Positions 32,495-42,664 of a stretch of DNA of 64,000 nucleotides are shown here, one piece after another. The stretch lies in the NCBI RefSeq assembly GCF_001540865.1, contig NC_033635.1:6698864-6762863 (forward strand), read 5' to 3'. Made by a program: the position numbers and the translations under genes. Each line of letters opens with the position of its first letter. Positions within the stretch are counted from its first letter, which is position 1. The notes below the pieces were generated by a model that worked only from the letters and a program-made list of their open reading frames with translations, searched no databases and had not been told where the DNA came from. Origin of the DNA: Ananas comosus. Taxonomy: Eukaryota > Streptophyta > Magnoliopsida > Poales > Bromeliaceae.

Positions 32495-34339
32495 ATGCCG
32501 ATGACTCGCTCTCAATCTACTGGAGCGGATAATGCGGCACACTTGGAGAAAGTCGAGACCTCCGCTACCTCCGGATCTGGCGAGGTCCGTGATTTGAGGG
32601 GCCAGCTTGCGGCCCTCACTGATATAGTGACACAGCAGACGGAGGCAGCGCACCGACAGGAGGCGCGAATGAAGCGCCTGAAGGACCTCCTACTGTAGCA
32701 GGCGGAGGCTCGGGAGGCTCAGGTCCCTGCACCACCCGCGCCTGTGGAGGTGGTTGCACCCAGGGGGTCGTCCCCCGTCCTCAACACATTGCGGACGACA
32801 CCTGTGGTTGCACCGCGGGGAGAGTAGTTGGTGGCACCACCCGTGCAGGTGACTCTTGCGGGGGTGGCATTCCCCGTGACGGCTGTTGGAGAGGAGCGGG
32901 ACAGACTGATAGAGCGCCTCAACCAGTTCAGGAGGTGCAGCCCCCGGATCTTCGACGGCGAGAAGGTCGACCACTGGATCGTGTAGAAGTGGTTGATGCA
33001 CATGGAGAAGCTCTTCCGCGACACCTTCGTGGAGGAGAGGGACAGAGTCTGGCTCGCCACACACCACTTGGACGGCGAGGCCTACAGCTGGTGGTTGGAT
33101 ATTCAGGAGAATCACAGCACGGACTTGGCGGTTATTACTTGGAAGAAGTTTAAGGAACTTCTGCTGGCACACTACTTCCCTGACAGCGTCAAGAGGAAGA
33201 TGGAGTAGGACTTGCGCAACTTACGCCAGGGAGACAGATCTGTAGCCGAATTTGAGAGGGAGTTTTCTCGGCTTCTGCATTGCATGCCTTTCGTTGTGCG
33301 GGACGACGAGGACAAGGCCCGTATCTTTGAGCGTGGATTGCAACCGTCGATCTTCCGGTTCGTGCAATCCTCCAACCTCCAAACCTACCGGGAGGTGGTG
33401 AATCGTGCGCTCATAGTGGAAAGCGGCACAGCGGATGTTCAGGAACGGCGAGAAAGCTTGGACAAGGGTAAGGGCAAAAGGCCCGCGGCGGAGGGTGCGA
33501 GTCAGACACAATTTAGGAGGCCGCCGAAGCACCCTAGGAGCCAATAGTATGGGCGCGGCTCGGCAGCGCAGCGAGGAGGATCCGACCGATGCCTCCCTCC
33601 CTAGTGTGTGATATGTGGTGGTCCTCACTTTCCACCACAGTGTTCACAGCAGGCAAGTAGGTGCTAACAGTGTGGCCAGGAGGGCCACATCCGGACTGAG
33701 TGCCCGAGGGTTTCGTCACCGGCACCGGCAACTGCATCGGCACCGGCTCTACCAGCCGCCAGCCAGGGGACTCCATCGGCACCGTACCAGCCTGGGCGGT
33801 CATCCGTCCAGCGACAGAGCGAGGGATCCCGATAGGCCCCGAGTGGGCCTTTGTATGCCGCTCAGACCGAGAAGACAACAGTAGCCGAGGATGTGGTTGC
33901 AAGTATCATTTTACTTGATGGCATTAGAATTCGTGCATTGTTTGATATCGGTGCATCACATTCATTCATAGATCGGCTGTTTGCCGAGTTGCATGGCATC
34001 CCATTGATTTCTTAACTGCATCCGGGACATATTGTAGTACCCGACCACATTTTGGATATTAGAGATTATTGCCCCAGTTGCCCTGTTCGGGTAGGTGACT
34101 GGATTATGCCTGTGGACTTGCTAGCTTTGCGCAAGCTAGGGGAGTTCGATGTGGTCTTGGGTATGGACTGGTTTACAAAGTACTATGCCACTATCGATTG
34201 TAAGAATCGCACGGTTACTTTTAGAGAACCGGGGCAGACTGAGGTTGTATTTAGAGGATGTTTACATGTTCTCACCCCCACCCCCATTACAGGTGACGTC
34301 GCTGGTCCTAGTGGGATGGTTCGTGAGGAGCGAGTCTAG
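32495..34339 (+). pseudogene. gag: gag and protease of the plus-strand chromovirus, multiple stops
   Basis: The reading frame opens MPMTRSQSTGADNAAH, then the coiled-coil-like part and the gag domain (KWLMHMEKLFRDTF, LDGEAYSWWLDIQ). TAG stops occur at 32696-32698, near 32825, near 32986, at 33206-33208 and at 33545-33547, all where the related intact gag has Gln, Glu or similar codons. A zinc knuckle (CVICGGPH, then C.QCGQEGHIRTEC with a stop for Tyr or Phe) lies near 33600-33700. Protease follows with RALFDIGASHSF at about 33930-33970, where DTGAS is expected (Thr to Ile), then VVLGMDWF. The frame stops at 34337-34339; no reverse transcriptase follows. Confidence 0.85.
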
Positions 34340-36534
34340 TTGTCGATAGAACCACTGTCCCGTCGTTCGGTTAAATCTCTAACTCAGCTTTTCAAAATAA
34401 ATAACTTAGACATCTATTATGGTTGAGTTTCGTTATTACCTTTGAATATTGAGATTTCAATTGGCTTGTGAATATAATAAAAGGATTTGTGGATTTTCGT
34501 AAAATGCAAAGGTTTTCTACTTCTCGTGGTAGCGAGTTTTAAAAAGAAAAAGGTTTTCGTGTGGGAAACAGTTTTAAAAGGTTTTCTCGTGGTTTTTGTA
34601 ACTTTGTATTTCAAAACAAGTTTCCAAGTAGGAAACATTTTCAACTAATAGTTGTGATATTATGCTTAAACGCTGAATGGTAAATCTGTGGTGAATGGTA
34701 AATGAAGTTTGTATGTTGTATATTCATTATGGTGATTGTATTTTGTCTAGATATCTTGTATTTGTGCGACGCCATGCAAATACAGGGGAAACTCTGTCCG
34801 TGTGAACAGTGGATTTCCTATATTTGTGGGGGATCTGGCATACCCTGGGGAGTCAGATTTTCAAAAAAAAAATTAGGGCACTTCCACTGTATTTTCAAAC
34901 TAAAAGGGACCCCGGGGCATGACAACATGACATGTTAATATGTGAAGTAATTACTTTACCTGCTACAAGTTAGTTGCTGCATTTGAGATTACAGTTACAT
35001 GTTCATCACTGCTTATCATTATTATCACTATTATGTAGTAGATGTACTTGCTTTTCTTTTAGTTCATTATGAACCTAGTGGTATAATCCGCTGAGGTCGG
35101 CGGCTTGCCCACTGGGAACTATTGTTTAATAGTTCTCACGCCCTTTTATTGTTGTTGTTTACAGAGCCATCCACGACGGGAGAGGCTAGGGATCGCGGCA
35201 AAGAAGTCGCATCTAGCTAGGCATAGCGTGGAGTCCTGCTAGGTGATCACCTCACTATTTTGAATTTGCTGACGAGGGTGATGCGTACCCATGTATAGAG
35301 GGACTACCATTCGTCTTTATAGTTTTTTTGGCGACCCTGTGGTGTATATGTATGATTAGTGTGATGTGTTTACCGTTTTTGTTTTTACATCTTGTTGAGC
35401 TTTGTGGTGTTTATACTTGTATCAACTAGCTAGTAGTACTTTCGATAGATATTTTGTACATACTTTGCTCTGATATCATGCTAGAATCTTTTACTGATTG
35501 TTACTTTCCTGACATGATTTTAGTAGACTTCTTATATACTACAGGTATATGACGGGTCTGTGCATGTACCGGGTATGCTTCTGCTAGTACCCGGGCGTGA
35601 CAGGACTATAGTTGTCGTTGTTTTATTATTTCAGTTTATCGCAGTAGCTTCTTTGGTGATTATCGGTGTATGTTATTTATTGTTATTACCCGAATTTCTT
35701 GTTACTACTATTGTTTATCCTTCCATTTACCTGTGGGTACAGCTTGCCTTCGCCAGCTTGCGGTGCTTGCTAGGAGGGGAAAACTTGTTTGCATGTTGTC
35801 GACCCCCACTTTTTTAGGTGACGCGGGTGGGATTGTTTGGGACGTAGCATGAAGCCGTAGATAGTGGACGATCATACAGGTCTTGACCTACGGTATACGT
35901 TCTTGATTACTCCATACATAGCATTAGACATATAGGTGATAGTATAGTTTACCCCTACACCTGATAGATGTCTTACTAGCGGTTTTTGGATGATGTATTT
36001 ATATATTTTGGATCCTTATGGTTCCGATCATTCGTGATTTTTGAACACAGGTGGTTTGGACTCGGGTTTCTATTGATGGTTTTTTACCCCTCTTGGTAGC
36101 ATTTTCAAAATAATAGTTTTCGTATGGGAAATGTTTTTAAATAGCTTTCTCGAGATTTTTCACAATATTAGAGTTTTAAAAATGAAAGTCTTCGTGTCGG
36201 AGACAATTTCAACCCCTAGGATGATTGTGAATGAATGTGGAAAGAACGTGACTAAGGATGGCTAGCTGTTTGAAGCAATATGATGATCCTTGTATATCCT
36301 GTTGTTGTGTGTGTGAATAGAGATCTGATTATTAATTTGTACTATATGCTACGCCGTGCAAATACAGGGAGATTTGTCCGTTTGTTCCGGAAACTTTTTA
36401 TATTTGTGGCAGATCTGTTGTACCCTCGAGCGTCAAGGTTTCAAAAAAAAAGGGGGCAGTTTTTTTTTTCGCTTACTCTAATTTATAAAGATAGCCCAAT
36501 TTCGATTTGACTTATAAAGGGGACCCGGGGCATG
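34340..36534 (+). repeat. two diverged tandem copies of a post-protease/LTR-end segment
   Basis: About 34250-34924 and 35785-36534 resemble each other: a protease-end-like segment, AT-rich DNA with repeated GTTTTCGTGTGGGA motifs, then a terminal part with GCAAATACAGGG, an A-run and CCGGGGCATGACA at the end. Between them lies an LTR segment of the main chromovirus family (34925-35602). This looks like rearranged non-autonomous element DNA. The exact boundaries are uncertain. Confidence 0.45.
34925..35602 (+). repeat. downstream part of a chromovirus LTR
   Basis: It holds the conserved hairpin at 35116-35135, an acceptor-like TTTACAG near 35158-35164 and the end ACCCGGGCGTGACA. It matches the minus-strand solo LTR at 52264-54936 over its downstream part. 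No primer-binding site follows at 35603, so it is an isolated fragment. Confidence 0.6.
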
Positions 36535-36970
36535 ACAAAGAGTGGTTTTGACCGCCCTCATGTATATAGTTCTTAATTCCTGCTCCCCATTCATGAGATA
36601 TAATCATACTTGTCCTCGCCCGATAATCCATACAAAGATTTATCGAGAAAATTTGAACGAGCGGCCTCTAGTCACCCACAATTCTTGCTCAAATATGCTA
36701 GAAATATAAATAACACATTAATACATTATTACTTATATATATTTCTAGTTATTCTCTATCCCGCTCTGTTTAATAGGCCTAATCCAAGGGCTATGTATGG
36801 AGAGTGGATAAAAAAAGAAGACAGGCGTCTCTTCAAATATGAAGAGAAGCATCTTTATATTCAAATTTAACTAACCACCTGTAATACGGAAGGAGTTTTC
36901 ATTCCGTTCATAATTAAAATTTTGAATTAATTAATTGAAAATTGCAACACTAAGTTATGTTTTGATAATA
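36535..36970. other. intergenic DNA, no gene recognised
   Basis: AT-rich sequence with a single short frame (36610-36870) that has no domain and is probably chance. Confidence 0.4.
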
Positions 36971-36975
36971 GATCC

Positions 36976-37573
36976 TGTTAGAAAATTGCGTACGGTAAAA
37001 ACGCAGCGAAAAAAGAAATCAAACAAATTTGATTTTTGAAAACTCTCGAGATCCAATCTCAAAAACCACACAATTAGGATCCCTCATGTTTTAAGATTAA
37101 AGAAGAAAAACAAGATCGAATCTTTACCTTTTTCGCGGATAGATCTTCCCCTCAATTTGATGATCGTGGAATTCAGTTCTCTTGAAGCCGCACACGCGTC
37201 CGGCCTCTATAGGTATCCACACGAGGTTCTTAATTTGATCGATGTCCTCACCGGGGTGCTAGCTCCCTTGCAAAAGNGAAAGGGAAGCGACCTATGCACC
37301 AATCTCACCGGATCAATCACCGTCCCCATGATGATCCATTGATCGGGAGCATTTAGAAATTAATCACCAATGACACATGTCTCAAATTTTCAACTCTTGA
37401 GAATATATGTCATCATCTTATTAATTCCTTGGACGATTCATGGACACATACACAACATGAATGGAAATAATAACCCAAATTTATTCATAATATTTTAAAG
37501 TCAAATACAAATTTATGTCCTAGAAAGAATATATGTGTCGGTCTGGTTGGCTTCTAGGGCATACATCTAACAG
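36976..37573 (-). mobile_element. solo LTR of a Ty1/copia-type element
   Basis: The 598-bp segment has TGTTAG...CTAACA ends and a perfect 5-bp target-site duplication GATCC (36971-36975, 37574-37578). On the minus strand it starts TGTTAGATGTATGCCCTAGA, a start seen in plant copia LTRs. No internal domain is present, so it is a solo LTR. A single N lies at 37277. Confidence 0.75.
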
Positions 37574-37578
37574 ATCCA

Positions 37579-37880
37579 TCTTCCTACTGTGAAAAACAGA
37601 GTCTAGTTTCCTCATGTTTGGACATTGGAGAAAATGATATGGATTATCAATTTTGCTTATCAGAGTATGGATAAGACCTATTATAGATGAGAACTAAAAT
37701 CCAATTCCCTTTTTCTTAATTTCACAGACTGCAGCACATATTCAGTTTTTGCATAGATCGAGCTCCAACCTCATAATTCCATTTCGGCCACATAAGATTT
37801 GAGAAATATATTTGACTCGATGCTACTCATAATTTGTGTAGCTGCTCTTCTTAGAGCTGAGCTGAATTTATTTAAAATTT
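37579..37880. other. intergenic DNA, no gene recognised
   Basis: AT-rich unique-looking sequence without reading frames of note. Confidence 0.4.
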
Positions 37881-37889
37881 TGGCAGCAG

Positions 37890-38043
37890 GACCGACCGTC
37901 TCTAGTGCAAGTGACAAAGCGTTTGATGGTTGGTACCCGAGTTCTAAGTTCGAATCCTAATTGATTCACATTTTCAGTTAAGTTTATTTTTAAAAGAAAT
38001 AAACAAAGCGGGTAGCATGCTAATTTTCTCTCTCACAAAAAAA
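37890..38043 (+). mobile_element. tRNA-derived SINE, copy 2
   Basis: ACCGACCGTC, an A-box-like segment at about 37903-37915, a B-box GTTCGAATCC at 37948-37957, and the GGGTAGCATGCTAATTTTC tail with an A-run match copy 1. A 9-bp direct repeat TGGCAGCAG (37881-37889, 38044-38052) flanks it. This is the best-preserved copy. Confidence 0.8.
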
Positions 38044-38052
38044 TGGCAGCAG

Positions 38053-38744
38053 AGCTTCATGTATGTACTACTAGTTATTAAGTTGATAAGCTTAAAACAA
38101 TAGTTACAGAGTTTTGGCTGCTCTTTAAAAGACATTGCTTGCTCTAGGAACTCTCAATAATGTAGATTAAACGAACTAAAATGTGCAGTCAAATTACTGA
38201 AGTGCAGAGTTCAACAACACATATCCATCCTCACCCTTGGAATATGTAATTGCAAAATACAAGTCGAATTAACTCTTATGATTAGAAGCCGATCAAAATT
38301 TTGGCGATAGTTAATTTTTAGATCTCTGTGGCTTATGATCCATGTTCCAACACTGAAATTTTCCAAATCTGTAACATCTTTCCGACAGCTAGAATACTAG
38401 AAAATGCATTTCTGTTTTTGTAATTAGAAATACGCCAGCAACGGAAGATTGCCATGTACATCATGATAAGGCACGGATCGACACCAAATTTAACGATAGT
38501 AAAAATCAAATTTTGATGAAAGAATCCGATAGAACCAGCTAGTAAAATCTTTTACGCATGTAGTAACTACCTTATAAATCAAAAGTTGCACTGAATTTAC
38601 TGTTTCAAGAAGTGAAGAAACAAACTAAATACGCTCCAAAGGTACACCACTTAATTTGAAGAAATAAACAGAGAAAACCAAGAGTATGGAATAAAGGCCG
38701 CATAAGAATATATAGAGCAACGCATCCTGATCTTCTCGTATCAC
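38053..38744. other. downstream region of the RING gene
   Basis: AT-rich sequence without recognised genes. The part nearest 38744 should include the 3' untranslated region of the RING gene. Confidence 0.4.
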
Positions 38745-39482
38745 CTATCGTAGACTGAAACGGCAAAGGGGACAGAGCCGACTCTGCTTGAGCCACCGGA
38801 CGAGGCAGCCTTCGTGAAATACGTGGCAACATGGCATCCGGCAGAGTGGTGCCCCCTGCTCAAAGTCCTCGGTGCAGATGACACAAGCTTGCTCACGGCA
38901 CCAATTACACCCTTCCCCGTCGTAGCTCATTCTATCAAGATTCTTAATGGCCGAGCTCAATGCCGGCATCCCACCAAAACCTCTTCTGCTGCCAAGATCG
39001 CCCTCGTCCAGCACCAGGACGTCGTCGATCGCCACTGCTTCTTGAAGGTGTTGCCAGGGCATTGAAGCCGAGTGGGGAATATCAGAATCATCCTCTGGTT
39101 CGAAGACCCACAATGGCTCCGGGTGGTAGATCCTTATGTGGGCGACAATGGAGGGGCCTCTTCCCAAAAGACGTGCTTCACTGGCAATCATCCTGGCTTT
39201 GAAGGCGATCTCATGCCCGATGCGCTCCAAGTCCTCTGCGGGGACCGGAATGCCAACAACCGCGAGCATCCCGGAGACGGCGACCCTCGCTTCGTCAGGA
39301 TGACACAGCTTGCGAGACGGTAAAGGGAATCGGCCGTTGTAGACGACGTCGCCGTGCATGGACTGCAGATCCCAAGGTTGGATTCTTGAGATCATCACTC
39401 GCAGCACCGCCCTTCGCGGCTCCAACCGCTCACCGAGTAAACGGCTGTAGACCTCAACGCTGTACGTGTCCGAGTTCTCCAT
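38745..39482 (-). CDS. RING-H2 finger protein, probable E3 ubiquitin ligase
   Basis: The 245-residue intronless frame ends in a RING-H2 finger. CVIC, then 14 residues, then C, H, H and C in PCCHVFHEGC, then 10 residues and CPLC give the CX2C-X14-CXHX2HX2C-X10-CX2C spacing with the E2-contact Trp (VRWLKQSRLCPLC). RING-H2 proteins recruit an E2 enzyme and direct ubiquitin to targets. The first 190 residues have no transmembrane helix or known motif that I recognise; they contain a YSVEVYSRLLGERLEPRR start and an acidic FEPEDDSDIP patch. It lacks the hydrophobic helix of the ATL family and is probably soluble. The start is the first Met of the frame and lies about 145 bases after a TATA box. Confidence 0.9.
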   Translation of the reverse strand: MENSDTYSVEVYSRLLGERLEPRRAVLRVMISRIQPWDLQSMHGDVVYNGRFPLPSRKLCHPDEARVAVSGMLAVVGIPVPAEDLERIGHEIAFKARMIASEARLLGRGPSIVAHIRIYHPEPLWVFEPEDDSDIPHSASMPWQHLQEAVAIDDVLVLDEGDLGSRRGFGGMPALSSAIKNLDRMSYDGEGCNWCREQACVICTEDFEQGAPLCRMPCCHVFHEGCLVRWLKQSRLCPLCRFSLR

Positions 39483-39625
39483 TGAAGATGCACGAAGCGG
39501 AGATCAAGAAGAGAAACAGGAAGCGAGGCGAAGGAGCAAGAGGGCTGTGGGAGACTGGGAAGGAGAGCAAAAGGGAGGAGAACCGAACGACTAACCGACC
39601 TAGCTAGGATTTTCAATAGAGCGTT

Positions 39626-39635
39626 CTATATATAG
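39626..39635 (-). promoter_or_regulatory. TATA box of the RING gene
   Basis: CTATATATAG lies about 145 bases upstream of the RING start codon on its strand, a suitable position for a core promoter. Confidence 0.5.
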
Positions 39636-39708
39636 GTTTCTTGTGACCGTTTATGCGCAATGGAGAATATTTAAATTTAACCGGAGTAGGATTAGGAATT
39701 GGTGAATT

Positions 39709-39773
39709 TCTTTGCAGAGTCGGATTAGGATTTACGGATTTATTTGATTGTGGTTGCATTCAAAGGTCCGTGT

Positions 39774-39822
<49 letters not shown>

Positions 39823-39960
39823 TAGAGTCAGATTAGGATTTGCGGAATTAATTGATTGTGGTGCATCCAACGGTCCGTATAGATTTTCTTTGCAGAGTCG
39901 GATTAGTTTTTATGAATTTATTTGATTGTGGTGAATCGTCTGTGATGTATCCAACGGTCA
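39709..39960. repeat. imperfect tandem repeats with an over-40-base poly-T tract
   Basis: Three diverged repeats share a TTTGCAGAGTCGGATTAGG start, then TTTATTTGATTGTGGT and a CAACGGTCCGT-like end (about 39709-39776, 39822-39885 and 39886-39958). A run of more than 40 T lies between the first and second at about 39777-39820. The block is about 230 bases upstream of the RING gene start. Confidence 0.7.
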
Positions 39961-41084
39961 TAAGTATCCAACGGTTAGAGTTAGCGTTTCTGATTGAGAT
40001 TGGCTTAAAATCTGGCATGCATCTTAGCGGTGATGCTCCATTTCCTGATTAAATCCAACGTCCAAAATTTCACTTTTAGTTTCAAAACCGCAAGAAGCTA
40101 AAGCAAGAACTTTAATTAATAAAAAAATCTTTACGTATGAACTACGAAATTACTTCAATATATTAATTTTTTTTTTAAAAAAATAGCAAGTTATCTGATT
40201 TTAAAAAATAAATTAAGCTACAAAGTTGAGACTGCTCGGATTTAAAAAAGAAAAAGCAGAACGTAAGGATAAAAAACAGAAACAGATACAAAGAGAGACC
40301 GAAAAGGGAAGAAAAAAAAAACCAAAAAGCCAAAAATTTGCTCACTTAGAAATATTTGTGCGAATGTGAAAATATTAAAAAAGAAAAATGTTACTAGGGA
40401 TAAAATTACCACCCTCTTGTCTGATCTTCAGCAAGGTGTAGTCGTTCTCAGTCATATTTTGGAAATTAAATTGGCGTGTACAGCAAGAACAATCAAATTA
40501 TTTCAACTACACCATCCAAATCAAATATTTTCCCAAGTTTTCTAGTTACTGCTAAAATATGACTCCATGTTGCATTTATAATTTTAATTGCAAAAAAGTT
40601 TAAACTCGATAGGATGATTATGAATTTTGCCTAAAAGTTCATGTGGTTGTTACGTATTTAAAGATTTGAGTGTCCATATGTAATTTGGCACAAGTTCACG
40701 TGCAGTTTGATATTTTCTAGGTAAACTATACAAAATTTGTGTAAACTACGACTCTTTTTAAAATTAGTTATTTAAATAAAAAATGGCTGTAGTTTGGATG
40801 CATTTCAATTTTTTTTTAAGAGAAAAAAAAAATAGCAAGCTATCTGCTTCACCTATTAAGTAAAATAAATTTAGCATAGTTGAGAAGATGACCACGATCT
40901 TAAAGGGAAGGCCACTAAAAACAAAAATAGAAAAAAAAAATGGAGAACTAGAGGAGAAGGAGAGGGGAAACATTAAAAGGTCAAAATAAACAAAAAATTT
41001 AGCCTCGGGTCTCGTTCCACAGGTGCAAAAGGTTTCAAATAGTCGCCACCACCCGATCCGGATGTACACACTTATTTTTGAAGC
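39961..41084. other. intergenic AT-rich DNA
   Basis: No gene recognised. Two related short segments with TAGCAAG(T/C)TATCTG occur near 40182 and 40832, with long A or T runs near both. Their meaning is unknown. Confidence 0.4.
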
Positions 41085-41085
41085 T

Positions 41086-41223
41086 ACCGACCGTACCCAC
41101 TATAAGTGACAAATTAAAGTGTTCAATTGTTGATACATGATATTTCAAATTTTAGGTCTAACTAATTTACATTTATAGCTAAGTTTATTTCTGAAGAAAT
41201 TAACAAAAATGATAGCATTCTAC
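41086..41223 (+). mobile_element. tRNA-derived SINE, copy 3, left part
   Basis: It matches the other SINE copies from ACCGACCGT through the AAGTTTATTTCTGAA-type segment to GATAGCATTCTAC. Then a chromovirus solo LTR begins. The rest of the SINE continues at 54956. This copy is more diverged: the B-box region is weak. Confidence 0.7.
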
Positions 41224-41419
41224 TGTAGTGTACCGAATTCTCGATGCAGTAAAATCGAACTTCAGTCGAAATTGACTAAAGTATGGTATTGGACGTTTTA
41301 GAGAGGTCCGCTGAGTGTTCTGAGTGATCGGAATGACTTATAAGGGTATAAGGAACCAAATGGGACCTTGGAGAGCAAGAATTGAGAATTTTGAAAATTT
41401 TCGAATTTGTGGTGCTCTC

Positions 41420-41451
41420 GGGTCCAGACCCTGCATGTAGGGTCCGGACCC
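41420..41451 (+). promoter_or_regulatory. pair of GGGTCC(A/G)GACCC palindromes in an LTR U3
   Basis: GGGTCCAGACCC (41420-41431) and GGGTCCGGACCC (41440-41451) are separated by 8 bases, about 90-130 bases before a TATATATG-like sequence near 41528. The layout is like the GTACCGGTAC arrays but the palindrome is different. Confidence 0.5.
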
Positions 41452-42664
41452 TGTACACGAGAAAACGTGCAAATGGTCAAAATTGTCATTTGTGTGAGGG
41501 GCTAAGTGCATTTGTTCATTGAGAGTGTATATATGAGGGTTCTAAGTGTATTTCTTTCATTCCTCTCCACTTGAACCAACAAAAGAGAAACCTCTTTCTC
41601 TCTCTCAACCTCTCTCTCTCCTTCTTTCTCTCTCTAGGGTTTCTCCATTAGTGGGGATTTGGAGGAGAAGAGTTTACTTGGAGGTGAAGCTATCTTCTTC
41701 TACACCATTAGCTTGAGGAAGAGCTTGGTTTAGAGGTAAGCTTTAAGAGATTTAAGGATTTCTAAGTTAGGGTTTTGTATAATCCCTTTGAAATGAGTTT
41801 ATTTGGAACCCTAGATGATTCTAAACCATATTATTGCATAAATTACCATGAGAAGAGGATTTTATGCAATATGAGGGTTTTAGGGGTTTCAAAAGAGGGT
41901 TTTTGATCATGAGGGGTTTTAATCTCAATTGATCCTTTGTTTCCGCAATTGAAGGTGAAACCGACGCAGAGGATCGCTCGGATTGAGATTCCATTGAGCC
42001 GGCGGTGGTCAAAGTGAAGAAAACCCTGTTTTTGCTTCATTTGCCGCAGTTGGAAGAAATCGACGGCCATAAATTGCGCTGCTAGGCTACCTGCTTCGTG
42101 ACGACGCCACGAGGTGGGGGGTGCTATCCGAAATAGCCGAGTTTTATTCTATGTCTAAGTTTCATTTGTATTGACCATATTTCATCATGCATTGAGTAGT
42201 GAGAAGCCTATGAGTTTGGGGTAAATTCATGCTTAGTGTGAGGGTTGATGATCCATGATTTGCATGATACTTGTAGGTATATCTATTTGCATGATTTGAG
42301 ATAGATGTGTATATGTATGATATATGAGAACCATAGATGCACTTATTGTATGATGCCAAAATAGTTTTATATATGCATGTTTCATGAGATACTAGTGGAC
42401 ATATGCATGTGAATATGATGTAAGAATAGACTAGATTCATGAGGAACTAGTTATATAAACCTATGGCATTATGCGAATTAGAAAATATGGCATATGTGGC
42501 CGAGTGTGTGAGTATTGCATGCCTTGTGATGGAAAGGAATGTGGGATTCCCGTGATCCTCGAGTGGGAGGACTATGATCATACTCGCGTCGTCTGTATCT
42601 TTTGGCTTGTAGATGGTCGCGCCTCCCAAGCGGTGAGCTCCGGAGTTGTATCACGGTGAGATAG

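Noticed and set aside
36610..36870. A small plus-strand gene of 86 codons
   Set aside because: AT-rich composition, no domain and no neighbouring signals; likely chance.
37903..37957. A functional tRNA gene from A-box and B-box motifs
   Set aside because: The sequence does not fold as a tRNA by eye and continues into a SINE tail with flanking duplications.
38814..39323. Plus-strand open frames overlapping the RING gene
   Set aside because: They lie antisense to an intact RING-H2 frame with clear zinc ligands and have no recognisable domain.
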